Shown here: positions 1-6,769 of the stretch, piece after piece
How positions within the stretch are numbered: the stretch's first letter is position 1
Layout of the letters: each line of letters starts with the position of its first letter
Origin: Pyrinomonadaceae bacterium
Lineage (GTDB): Bacteria > Acidobacteriota > Blastocatellia > Pyrinomonadales > Pyrinomonadaceae
DNA: 7,701 nt
NCBI GenBank assembly: GCA_026786155.1
Contig: JAJAYR010000023.1
Location: forward strand, 1 to 7,701
Reading direction: 5' to 3'
Translations under genes and position numbers: made by a program
Notes under the pieces: generated by a model
Told to the model about the DNA's origin: nothing
The model's database searches: none
What the model saw: only the letters and a program-made list of their open reading frames with translations

Positions 1-5
1 CACAG

Positions 6-1211
6 GTGGAAAACTTGGAAAAAGCGGAAATCGAACGGCGCGAAAACCTGATAAAAATTGCCGCCGCGAACGACGATTTTACCAAACAATTAGTTTTGGC
101 GGCTGACCAATTTATCGTTTCGCGCGGCGCGGGCAAAACGATTATCGCCGGTTATCCGTGGTTTTCCGATTGGGGGCGCGACACGATGATTGCTTTGAAC
201 GGTTTGACTTTAGCAACGAATCGCGCCGAAATTGCCAGACAAATTTTGCTCGAATTTTCCCGACATATTTCACAGGGAATGCTGCCGAACCGTTTTCCCG
301 ACGCGGGCGACGAACCGGAATATAACAATGTTGACGCGACGCTCTGGTATTTTGAAGCGATTCGCGCTTACGTTGAAAAAACGAAAGACTACGATTTCGT
401 GCGAAAAAAACTTTACGAAAAACTCGTCAACATCATCGTTTGGCACGTTCAGGGAACGCGGTTTCAAATCAAAGTTGACGAAGCCGACGGTTTGCTTGAC
501 GCGGGCGAAGCGGGCGTGCAGCTAACCTGGATGGACGCGAAAATCGGCGATTTGGTCGTTACGCCGCGCACCGGAAAAGCCGTCGAGATTCAGGCTCTCT
601 GGTATAACGCTTTGTGCGTGATGGCGGATTTTGCCGGAATTTTCGGTGATTGGACGGACGAGCAAAAATATCTGGAATTAGCGGAAAAAGCGAAAGTGAA
701 TTTTAATCGAATCTTTTGGAACGAAACGGAAAACTGCCTGTTCGATGTCATTGACGGCGAAAATCGAGACGCTTCAGTTCGCCCGAATCAAATTTTCGCC
801 ATCAGTTTACCACACCGCATTTTAGACGATGAAGAAAAATCGCGGCAAGTCGTCGAAAAAGTCGAAACGGAACTGCTTACGCCGGTCGGTTTGCGTTCGC
901 TGTCGCCGAAAGATTCGCGTTATTGTCCGATTTATATCGGTTCACCGTTCGAGCGCGATTCTTCATATCATCAAGGGACGGTTTGGGCGTGGCTCATCGG
1001 CGGATTCGTTGACGCGCATCGAAAAGTTTTTCCCGAAAATAAAACTCGTGTCGAAGAAATTTTAAACGGCTTCAAGACGCATCTCGACGAAGCCGGCGGC
1101 GGACAAATATCAGAAATTTTCGATGCCGACGCGCCGCATAATCCACGCGGCTGTCCGGCGCAAGCGTGGAGCGTGGCGGAAGTTTTACGAATTGCTGCGC
1201 TAAAGTCGTAA
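6..1211 (+). CDS. Glycogen debranching enzyme (amylo-alpha-1,6-glucosidase), C-terminal catalytic part; 5' end outside window
   Basis: The protein matches the catalytic (alpha/alpha-barrel, GDE_C type) domain of bacterial and archaeal glycogen debranching enzymes, which hydrolyse alpha-1,6 branch points during cytoplasmic glycogen breakdown. Recognisable family blocks, in order, are WFSDWGRDTMIAL (residues 52-64 counted from the GTG at 6), NNVDATLWYF (107-116), a long block from about 161 to 202 containing QLTWMDAKIGD and VEIQALWYNAL, GSPFERDSSYHQGTVWAWL in the second half, and ISEIFDADAP then GCPAQAWSVAEVL near the end. The C-terminus is complete (TAA at 1209-1211). The GTG at 6 is probably not the true start: the frame stays open to the window edge, and family members usually carry an extra N-terminal domain of a few hundred residues. 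It converges on the aminotransferase gene. The family call is firm; exact substrate preference cannot be read from the sequence. Confidence 0.93.
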   Translation: MENLEKAEIERRENLIKIAAANDDFTKQLVLAADQFIVSRGAGKTIIAGYPWFSDWGRDTMIALNGLTLATNRAEIARQILLEFSRHISQGMLPNRFPDAGDEPEYNNVDATLWYFEAIRAYVEKTKDYDFVRKKLYEKLVNIIVWHVQGTRFQIKVDEADGLLDAGEAGVQLTWMDAKIGDLVVTPRTGKAVEIQALWYNALCVMADFAGIFGDWTDEQKYLELAEKAKVNFNRIFWNETENCLFDVIDGENRDASVRPNQIFAISLPHRILDDEEKSRQVVEKVETELLTPVGLRSLSPKDSRYCPIYIGSPFERDSSYHQGTVWAWLIGGFVDAHRKVFPENKTRVEEILNGFKTHLDEAGGGQISEIFDADAPHNPRGCPAQAWSVAEVLRIAALKS

Positions 1212-1226
1212 ATTTATGACCAAGTG

Positions 1227-1306
1227 CTATTCGCTGTCAACTATTCGCTGATAAACGAAGAATCTTTTTGAAAAACAACGAACAGTTGACAGCGAACAGC
1301 GAATAG
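1227..1306. repeat. Heptad-periodic inverted repeat between convergent genes; possible bidirectional terminator
   Basis: Bases 1230-1242 (TTCGCTGTCAACT) are perfectly complementary to 1284-1296, giving a 13-bp stem with a 41-base loop. An alternative register pairs 1227-1237 with 1296-1306 (11 bp, perfect). Both arms are built of 7-bp units of the type GCGAATA, GTTGACA, GCGAACA: on the plus strand at 1278-1305 and on the minus strand at 1227-1247. A separate perfect two-copy 7-bp tandem (TTTAATG) lies at 1329-1342. The position between the ends of the debranching enzyme and aminotransferase genes would suit a transcription stop for both. There is no classic GC-rich stem plus T-run, so terminator activity is only an inference. 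Confidence 0.7.
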
Positions 1307-1351
1307 TTTGTCCTCCGACGTTTTCCGGTTTAATGTTTAATGAATTTCGGA

Positions 1352-2476
1352 TTACGGTAAATTTTCTGCCAATCGTTCAATATCTTTTCGATTGTTAAAA
1401 AAGTGCGGCGCGATGCGGATTCTATCGCCGCGCGGGGAAACGATGATGTTTTGCTTGGCGAGTTGGTCGGCGGTCTCGTTCGAGGTTAAGCCGTTGTTAT
1501 TTTTGATGCAGACGATTTGCGATTTTTCGCCTTTGGCGCGTGAACTGACGATTTCGTAATTTTTCCCGGCGATGAGTTCGCACAAATAATCGGTCAATTC
1601 TTCCAAGTATTTTTCGATGCGTTCCGCGCCGGTTTCAAACAACAGTTTCGCGCTCTGCTCCAAGCCGTAAAAGAGTGAAGCCGTTCCCGTTCCCGATTCC
1701 CAAGCCAGCGCATTCGGTTTGAATTCCTGCTCCGAATCTTCAAAATCCCACGCATTTTCGACGCTAATCCAACCGACCATCGTCGGCGCAATACGTTCCC
1801 GCGCACGTTCGTTCAAATATAACACTCCGCAGCCTTCGGGCGCACACAGCCATTTGTGGCTCGCGCCCGCCGCGATGTCAACTTTCTGCGCGTCCAAATC
1901 GAACGGCATCGCGCCGAACGCCTGAATAATATCAACGGCGAACAGCGCGTCAACTTTTCGCGCCGCTTCGCCGAGTCGTTCCAAATCGGCGCGAAAGCCA
2001 GACGCGAACTGCACCGCGCTGATTGAAACAAGCCGCGTATTTTCGTCAATCAAACCGACGAATTCGTTTAAATCAATGCGCCCGTCGCGTTCGCGGCAAG
2101 CCCGAATTTCTACGCCGAACTCATCCCGAATTCTGCGCCACGCATAAAAGTTGGCGGGAAATTCTTTGGCGAAAGTAACGATGTTGTCGCCTTTCCGCCA
2201 CTTCAAGCCGTTCGCTACCGTCGAAAATCCATCGGAAGTATTTCGCATAAACGCGATTTGTTCCGCGCCGACTTCGAGCATCGTGGCGATGATTTCCCGC
2301 GCCCGGTTTTTCGTCGCCACCCAATCCAAAAAATTTATCGTGCCGTTTTCGCTGACATCGCGCAATTGTTTATTGACCGCTTCGACGGCAATCGTCGGCA
2401 GCGGCGCACACGCCGCGCTGTTCAAATAAGCGTATTTTTTAGTCGCGGGAAAAAGTTCACGGATTTCTTGGTTCAT
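1352..2476 (-). CDS. Class V aminotransferase-fold PLP enzyme (isopenicillin-N-epimerase / desulfurase-like), function unresolved
   Basis: A complete 374-residue fold-type I PLP enzyme of the aminotransferase class V family, presumably cytosolic. Visible active-site elements are the phosphate-binding loop MRNTSDG (77-83), the cofactor-ring Asp in VDIIQAFG (D182, Q185), the Schiff-base lysine in GASHKWLCAPEG (K208), and a C-terminal RIRIAPHFFNN (R354 the likely substrate-carboxylate arginine). Family members include cysteine desulfurases, selenocysteine lyases, kynureninase-like enzymes and isopenicillin N epimerases. The catalytic-cysteine loop of SufS-type desulfurases (RxGHHCAxP) is not present; the matching place reads NIIVSPRGDR, so cysteine desulfurization is unlikely. 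No sulfur-transfer or antibiotic-synthesis neighbour helps. The ATG at 2474-2476 follows a promoter-like sequence so closely that the message may be leaderless. The gene diverges from lepB. Confidence 0.88.
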   Translation of the reverse strand: MNQEIRELFPATKKYAYLNSAACAPLPTIAVEAVNKQLRDVSENGTINFLDWVATKNRAREIIATMLEVGAEQIAFMRNTSDGFSTVANGLKWRKGDNIVTFAKEFPANFYAWRRIRDEFGVEIRACRERDGRIDLNEFVGLIDENTRLVSISAVQFASGFRADLERLGEAARKVDALFAVDIIQAFGAMPFDLDAQKVDIAAGASHKWLCAPEGCGVLYLNERARERIAPTMVGWISVENAWDFEDSEQEFKPNALAWESGTGTASLFYGLEQSAKLLFETGAERIEKYLEELTDYLCELIAGKNYEIVSSRAKGEKSQIVCIKNNNGLTSNETADQLAKQNIIVSPRGDRIRIAPHFFNNRKDIERLAENLP

Positions 2477-2484
2477 AGCGATTT

Positions 2485-2512
2485 ATTTTACATTGATTGA
2501 TTATTTTGACAA
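2485..2512 (-). promoter_or_regulatory. Putative sigma70-type promoter for the class V aminotransferase gene (leaderless)
   Basis: Read on the minus strand, TTGTCA (2512-2507, 5 of 6 to the -35 consensus) is followed after 16 bases by TAAAAT (2490-2485, 5 of 6 to the -10 consensus). Only 8 bases separate the -10 box from the ATG at 2476, so transcription would begin at or next to the start codon. No ribosome binding site is present in those 8 bases. The -35 box lies on top of that of the lepB promoter on the other strand. Confidence 0.5.
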
Positions 2513-2533
2513 ACCGCGAAAAAAACCGATAAT
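2506..2533 (+). promoter_or_regulatory. lepB: Putative sigma70-type promoter for lepB
   Basis: A perfect TTGACA (2506-2511) is followed after 16 bases by GATAAT (2528-2533, 5 of 6 to TATAAT). Expected transcription start is near 2540, giving a leader of about 59 bases before the chosen lepB ATG at 2599. A purine-rich AAAAGAG (2585-2591) ends 7 bases before that ATG and is a plausible weak ribosome binding site. Confidence 0.6.
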
Positions 2534-2598
2534 TTCTATTGACGGCAAAGAAAATTTATTGCCGCCGCGCCTCGAACCGGCATCAAAAGAGTCCAAAT

Positions 2599-3300
2599 AT
2601 GTTCGATTTACAAAAGAAAAACCAATTCGATTTCGGTTCGCACGCGCCCGGCGACGACCGCGACATCGAAGTTTATCGCGTCAAAAAAGAATCGCGGCAG
2701 GGACTTTGGTCGGAAAGCCTCAAACTCCTGCGCGACATCGTTCTAATCGTCGCCGTTTTCGTTTTGTTAGGCGTGTTCGTCGCTCAACCCGTCGTCGTCG
2801 AAGGCACTTCGATGCTGCCGCAACTGCACGACGGCGAACGTCTGCTGGTTAATAAACTGGTTTATTACAAATTTAAAAGCGTCAGTTGGGGACACATCGA
2901 GCGCGGCGACGTGATTGTTTTCTGGTATCCGAAAGACCCGGAAAAAAGCTATGTCAAGCGCGTCATCGGCTTGCCGGGCGAAACGGTCGAAGTCCGCGAA
3001 GGCAAAATTTTCATTGACGGCAAAGAGTTAAACGAGCCGTATCTCGAAGCCGACCACAATCAATCGCTGCCGAGTTTCAGACCGGAAAAAGTGAGCGAAC
3101 ATTTTTATTATGTAATGGGCGATAACCGCGACAACTCTTCCGATTCGCGGTATTGGGGCTTGGTTCCCGAAAAATATATCTACGGCAAAGCGTTTTTCCG
3201 CTACTGGAATCCGTCGAATATCGGCTTTATCTCGCACGGTCAATACAACATCCCCGAAGACGACAAAACGAATAAACATATCGTCGAAAACGAAGAGTAA
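2599..3300 (+). CDS. lepB: Type I signal peptidase (leader peptidase, family S26)
   Basis: This 233-residue inner-membrane serine protease removes signal peptides from Sec- and Tat-exported preproteins. A cytoplasmic N-terminus of about 42 residues is followed by one hydrophobic segment (about 44-64) and the extracytoplasmic catalytic domain. The nucleophile is S71 in EGTSMLP, the general-base lysine is K120 in YVKRVIGLPGE, and the conserved late block GDNRDNSSDSRYWG spans 174-187. A single membrane segment is as in most non-enterobacterial signal peptidases. I chose the ATG at 2599 because a purine-rich AAAAGAG precedes it by 7 bases. An in-frame TTG at 2539 would add 20 residues but lies at the predicted transcription start. 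Neighbours are a divergent aminotransferase and a convergent kinase, so it is probably transcribed alone. The hydrophilic tail (EDDKTNKHIVENEE) is unremarkable. Confidence 0.95.
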   Translation: MFDLQKKNQFDFGSHAPGDDRDIEVYRVKKESRQGLWSESLKLLRDIVLIVAVFVLLGVFVAQPVVVEGTSMLPQLHDGERLLVNKLVYYKFKSVSWGHIERGDVIVFWYPKDPEKSYVKRVIGLPGETVEVREGKIFIDGKELNEPYLEADHNQSLPSFRPEKVSEHFYYVMGDNRDNSSDSRYWGLVPEKYIYGKAFFRYWNPSNIGFISHGQYNIPEDDKTNKHIVENEE

Positions 3301-3303
3301 GTT

Positions 3304-3355
3304 AGTGAAAAGTGAAAAGTTGAGAACTGAAATCCTCAACTTTTCACTTTTTACT
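3304..3355. terminator. Heptad-periodic hairpin, likely bidirectional terminator between lepB and the kinase
   Basis: Bases 3304-3324 pair with 3335-3355 over 21 positions: the inner 13 bp (GTGAAAAGTTGAG with its complement) are perfect, and the only non-Watson-Crick pair is a G-T opposition at 3307/3352. The loop is 10 bases (3325-3334). T-rich tracts follow the stem in both reading directions. It sits in the 60-base gap between the lepB stop (3298-3300) and the kinase stop (3361-3363). The arms are made of 7-bp units near GTGAAAA: two copies from 3305 on the plus strand, and three from 3361 downward on the minus strand. The G of the kinase TAG stop is the first base of the outermost minus-strand unit. 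The stem is AT-rich, so terminator strength is uncertain. Confidence 0.6.
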
Positions 3356-3360
3356 TTTCA

Positions 3361-6300
3361 CTATTGCAATCGTCCCGTCAGACTGGCGATGACGGTTGCC
3401 AGTTCGTCGGGTTCGACCGGCTTGGAAACGTGGTTTTGATAGCCGCTGGTTAACGCCCGCATTCGGTCTTGGGCGCGGGTGAACGCCGTCAGCGCCACCG
3501 CCGGAATTGAATTATGCTGCGGGTCGGCGAGAGCGCGTATGCGGCGAATCAGCGAATAACCGTCTTCGTCCGGCATTCCAATATCGGAAACCATCAAATC
3601 GGGATTTTTTTCCTGAATCGCGGCGAACGCCTGTTTCGCCGAATCAGCCGTGATGACGGTCGCGCCGTAAAACGTCAGCGATTGGACGAGCAGTTGGCGC
3701 GTGTCCTCTTCGTCGTCAACGACTAGAATCAGCATTCCGGTTAATTGCAGTTCCGTGTCGGGTTCAATGGTTTGAATTTTATTTTTCGTCTCTGTCCCGT
3801 CGTCTTCTTCCGTTTGAACAACCAGCGGCAGCCGCACGATAAACGTCGAGCCTTGATTTTCGCCCGCGCTTTCGGCGCGAACCGTGCCGCCGTGCATTTC
3901 GGTGATGTGGCGGACAATCGCCAAACCTAAACCGAGACCGCCGAATTTTCTGATGCTCGAAGCGTCGGCTTGCCGGAAACGGTCGAACACATACGGCAGA
4001 AATTCCTCTTTGATTCCGACACCGTTGTCTTTGACGCGGATTTCGACGAAATCATCGCGGCGTTCGATTTCCAGTTTCACCGTGCCGTCGGTCGGCGTAA
4101 ATTTGATGGCGTTCGAGAGTAGATTCCAAAGAACCTGCTGCAAGCGGTTCGGGTCGCCGGAAATGTGGCTGACTTCCTTGCCGCCGCTGATTTCGATGGT
4201 AATGCCTTTGGCTTCCGCCGCCGGGCGCACGGTTTCGAGCGCGGATTCGACGATGTTAATCGGCTTTATCGTCATTACTTCGAGCCGCAGTTTGCCGGAA
4301 ATAATCCGCGAAACGTCTAACAAATCCTCAATCAGACGGTTTTGCGATTCGGCGTTGCGAACAATCGTGCCTAACGCTTTTTCGGTCGTCGGCTCATCCA
4401 ATTGACCTTTTTGCAGCAGTCGTCCCCAACCGAGAATCGAATTGAGCGGAGCGCGAAGTTCGTGCGAAACGGTGGCGAGAAATTCGTCGCGCATCCGGTT
4501 GGCGATTTCCGCTTCGCGGCGGGCGGCTTTTTCATTATCGAGCAGCCGTTCGCGTTCGGCTTCGGCTTCCTGCCGTTCGGTGATGTCGCGCGAAGTGGAA
4601 ATCAGGCGCGTCGGCTTGCCGTCGCCGTCGAACACCGGAGCGACCGAAACGTCCCAGTATTTGAGATTTCCCTTCGCCGTTTTAGAAAATCCTTCAAAGT
4701 GCGCCGTCTCGCCGCTGTTTGCCGTTTCGACGGCTTGCCGCGCTTTTTCGCATTCGTCGCCTTCCCAAAAATCAATCCACTGCTTCCCGGCGAATTCCGA
4801 GAAATCACCGATTTCCATAATGCACAACCCGTTCGAGTTCATCGTGTGCAAAGTTCCGTCGAGATTCAGAACCTTCACGCAGTCGGGACTGTTTTCAAAA
4901 ATACTGCGGTTAAATTCTTCGCTGTTTTTAAGTTTCGTTTCAGCGCGTTTGCGGTCGGAAATGTCTATGTGCGAAGTTACCGCGCCGTCGGTCATCGCGC
5001 TCGCCTGCAAGATAAACCAGCGTTCTTCGAGAGGCAAATGGCGCGGATATTCAAACGAAAATTCTTTTAACTCGCCGCTCAAAACCGCCCGCATATTTTC
5101 AACGACCGTTTTCGTATCGGTTTCAAAGGCTTCCGAATTTTCGCAAACTTTCAAATAATTCTGCCCGATGCCGGTCGAGTCAATCGGGTCTTTCACGCAA
5201 TTCGTTTCGGCGAAATTGCGCCACGCCTTATTAACGGCGACGATTTCGCCGCTTTTATTGATGACGGCGATATGCGCCGGAAGTGAATCGAGAATGGCGC
5301 GGACAAAACTTTCGCTGTCGCGCAACACCAATTCGCCTCTCTTAATTTCCGTGATGTCGCGGCAGAAACCGACGACGTGCGTTAGGTTGCCGTCGTCATC
5401 AAACTGCGGCTGTCCGGTGCAGTTGTTCCAGCGAATCGCGCCTTTTGAATCACGAATCCGAAATTCGGCATCGAAATTCTTGCGTTCGGCAATTGCCTTC
5501 CGAAATTCTTCGTCAACTCGCGGCGCGTCTTCTTCGATGACGCGGCTGAACGCTTTTTTGCCGGAGCCTTTGAAATCTTCATTTGTCAGTCCGAAAATCG
5601 CCAGACTGCGCTCGTCCATTTCGCCGTCTTCGCTGTCCAGATTCAGTTTCCAAGTTCCCAAACTTCCGACATCGAGCGCGACGCGGCGGCGGTCTTCGGC
5701 GTGTTCGCGCTGCCGAATCTGGTCTTTTAATGTTTCGTTCGCCTTTGATAATTCGTGCGTTCTTTCCTCGACCCGCGTTTCGAGATTTTTGTTGACGTTT
5801 TTTATTGCGTTTTCGGCTTCGGCGCGTTTGCCGACTTCGCGGTAGATAGCGAAGTTTGCCAGTCCTAAAGCCAAAATTCCGGCGATGCTGGCGGAAAACA
5901 GCATCCGCGAAGTGTTTTTCAGATTTTTAGTTAAATCGGCTTCGCGCACGGTTAAAAGATTTTTCTCTTCGGTCGTTAACTCGCTGATTAAGGCGCGAAC
6001 TTCGTCCATCAAATTTTTGCCGCGATTTTTGCTAACTTGTTCCCTGACTTGTTCGAGACTTTGACTGCGGCGCATTTCGACGGATTCTTTCAACACGGCG
6101 AGCCGTTCGCTAACGACGTTTTCAAGTCGCGCGGAAATTTCCGTCTGTTTCGGGTTGTCTTTGACCAAATCGCGTAGTTTTGCCAGATTGCCGCCGATTT
6201 TTTGACCGGTGTTGTTATAAAGTTCGAGATAAGAGTCGTCCGCCGTAATCAAAAAACCGCGCCCGCTGCTCTCGGCATCAACCACCAGCACGAGCGTTTC

Positions 6301-6456
6301 GTCTATTTGCAGCAGAACTTTCTGCGCGTGTTTCTCCAACATCAAAGATTCGTTCAGCGATTCGGTGCTGCGGATGGCGAAAAAGACGATGATTGCCAGC
6401 AGCAAAATGGCGATGCTGAAAACAATCGGGATTTGCCTTTCGAGTGTAAATTTCAT
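3361..6456 (-). CDS. Hybrid sensor histidine kinase: TM-CHASE3-TM-PAS-PAS-PAS-HisKA-HATPase-REC
   Basis: This 1031-residue membrane hybrid kinase would sense an external cue and phosphorylate its own receiver. From the ATG at 6456 the order is: membrane segment (about 10-28); CHASE3-like extracytoplasmic helical domain (about 30-180, with AESSGRGFLITAD); second membrane segment (about 186-205); coiled-coil linker; three PAS/PAC units (about 258-370, 378-503 and 511-628, two closing with DITE); HisKA with phospho-acceptor H665 in FLATVSHELRAPLNS; HATPase_c with N box (NLLSNAIKF), DNGVGI and GLGLGL; and a receiver with acidic pair DD, phospho-acceptor D958 in SDIGMPDEDG and K1012 in SKPVEP. The frame is open to an ATG at 6537, but those 27 extra residues are encoded by the palindromic element at 6473-6629, so I prefer 6456. 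No clear ribosome binding site precedes it. There is no output domain and no neighbouring response regulator, so the downstream partner is unknown. Confidence 0.93.
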   Translation of the reverse strand: MKFTLERQIPIVFSIAILLLAIIVFFAIRSTESLNESLMLEKHAQKVLLQIDETLVLVVDAESSGRGFLITADDSYLELYNNTGQKIGGNLAKLRDLVKDNPKQTEISARLENVVSERLAVLKESVEMRRSQSLEQVREQVSKNRGKNLMDEVRALISELTTEEKNLLTVREADLTKNLKNTSRMLFSASIAGILALGLANFAIYREVGKRAEAENAIKNVNKNLETRVEERTHELSKANETLKDQIRQREHAEDRRRVALDVGSLGTWKLNLDSEDGEMDERSLAIFGLTNEDFKGSGKKAFSRVIEEDAPRVDEEFRKAIAERKNFDAEFRIRDSKGAIRWNNCTGQPQFDDDGNLTHVVGFCRDITEIKRGELVLRDSESFVRAILDSLPAHIAVINKSGEIVAVNKAWRNFAETNCVKDPIDSTGIGQNYLKVCENSEAFETDTKTVVENMRAVLSGELKEFSFEYPRHLPLEERWFILQASAMTDGAVTSHIDISDRKRAETKLKNSEEFNRSIFENSPDCVKVLNLDGTLHTMNSNGLCIMEIGDFSEFAGKQWIDFWEGDECEKARQAVETANSGETAHFEGFSKTAKGNLKYWDVSVAPVFDGDGKPTRLISTSRDITERQEAEAERERLLDNEKAARREAEIANRMRDEFLATVSHELRAPLNSILGWGRLLQKGQLDEPTTEKALGTIVRNAESQNRLIEDLLDVSRIISGKLRLEVMTIKPINIVESALETVRPAAEAKGITIEISGGKEVSHISGDPNRLQQVLWNLLSNAIKFTPTDGTVKLEIERRDDFVEIRVKDNGVGIKEEFLPYVFDRFRQADASSIRKFGGLGLGLAIVRHITEMHGGTVRAESAGENQGSTFIVRLPLVVQTEEDDGTETKNKIQTIEPDTELQLTGMLILVVDDEEDTRQLLVQSLTFYGATVITADSAKQAFAAIQEKNPDLMVSDIGMPDEDGYSLIRRIRALADPQHNSIPAVALTAFTRAQDRMRALTSGYQNHVSKPVEPDELATVIASLTGRLQ

Positions 6457-6472
6457 AAATAATTTTGATTGC

Positions 6473-6629
6473 GTCAGAACCGCGAGCGTTAGCGACCGGC
6501 TTCTTTCAGAAGGCAAAAGTAAAAAGGTCAAAGGCAAACTTTAAGACGCGATTCCAAACTTTTACCTTTTTACTTTTGCCTTTTGCCTTGAGCAAAGCTA
6601 AGCCGGTCGCTAACGCTCGCGGTTCTGAC
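6473..6629. mobile_element. 157-bp composite palindrome with perfect 30-bp terminal inverted repeats (MITE- or REP-like)
   Basis: The left arm 6473-6502 (GTCAGAACCGCGAGCG...CCGGCTT) is the exact reverse complement of the right arm 6600-6629: 30 of 30 bases, with pairing ending on both sides. Inside, a second perfect stem pairs 6510-6528 with 6564-6582 (19 bp). The arms are GC-rich while the core is A/T-rich and 7-bp periodic, so the element looks composite. It encodes no protein. I found no convincing target-site duplication at its edges. It fills much of the gap of about 310 bases between the divergent kinase (start 6456) and desaturase-family gene (start 6770), ending only 16 bases upstream of the preferred kinase start codon. 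It could be a non-autonomous mobile repeat, a REP/BIME-like element or a structured leader; the sequence does not decide. Confidence 0.75.
6512..6587. repeat. Heptad-repeat core of the composite palindrome
   Basis: On the plus strand four consecutive 7-bp units occupy 6512-6539 (types GGCAAAA, GTAAAAA, GGTCAAA). On the minus strand five units occupy 6587-6553 (GGCAAAA twice, then GTAAAAA, GGTAAAA and GTTTGGA). The two runs face each other across 6540-6552 and supply the inner 19-bp stem. Period and base style match the elements at 1227-1306 and 3304-3363. Confidence 0.7.
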
Positions 6630-6769
6630 CTGACTTTACTAATACAGCTAGTATTTATTAAACGGAAATCCGGCGAATTGCACAAGTAAAAACTGGATTC
6701 TCCTGTCTTTAACGCATCTGAAACCCGACTTTCAGCGAAATAAATGTTTGGAAGGTTATCTAACAGACG
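6630..6769. other. Remaining spacer before the desaturase-family gene
   Basis: These 140 bases must hold the promoter of the plus-strand desaturase-family gene, and possibly that of the kinase on the other strand. I see no hexamer pair with good spacing on either strand. GGAAGG at 6750-6755 resembles a ribosome binding site but ends 14 bases before the ATG at 6770, longer than usual. A short inverted repeat (TACTA/TAGTA around 6637-6653) is too small to interpret. Confidence 0.3.

Noticed and set aside
1227..1306. CRISPR-like array among the repeated heptads
   Set aside because: Units are 7 bp, directly adjacent, without spacers of constant length, and arranged as inverted arms; no cas gene is nearby.
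2539..2598. lepB start at the TTG at 2539
   Set aside because: A rarer start codon at about the predicted transcription start, adding a basic stretch (CRRASNRHQK) not typical of the family. The ATG at 2599 has a better-placed purine-rich site.
2493..2852. 119-residue plus-strand frame overlapping the lepB promoter and 5' end
   Set aside because: Its translation becomes an Arg-rich run out of frame with lepB, a typical shadow of a real gene. It also would begin upstream of the likely promoter.
3884..5845. Long plus-strand open frames (173 to 238 residues) opposite the hybrid kinase gene
   Set aside because: They lie antisense to clearly conserved PAS, HisKA and HATPase coding sequence, have Ser/Arg/Phe-rich translations without recognisable domains, and overlap each other. 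Codon bias of the real gene explains them.
6457..6537. Longer kinase N-terminus starting at the ATG at 6537
   Set aside because: The extra 27 residues are translated from the left arm and core of the palindromic repeat and precede the natural MKF-type start just before the first membrane segment.
6600..6700. Possible minus-strand kinase promoter upstream of the palindrome (TTGTGC-like -35 near 6680)
   Set aside because: The spacing to any -10-like hexamer is about 18 bases and both boxes are weak. It would also place the whole palindrome in the leader. Not strong enough to annotate.
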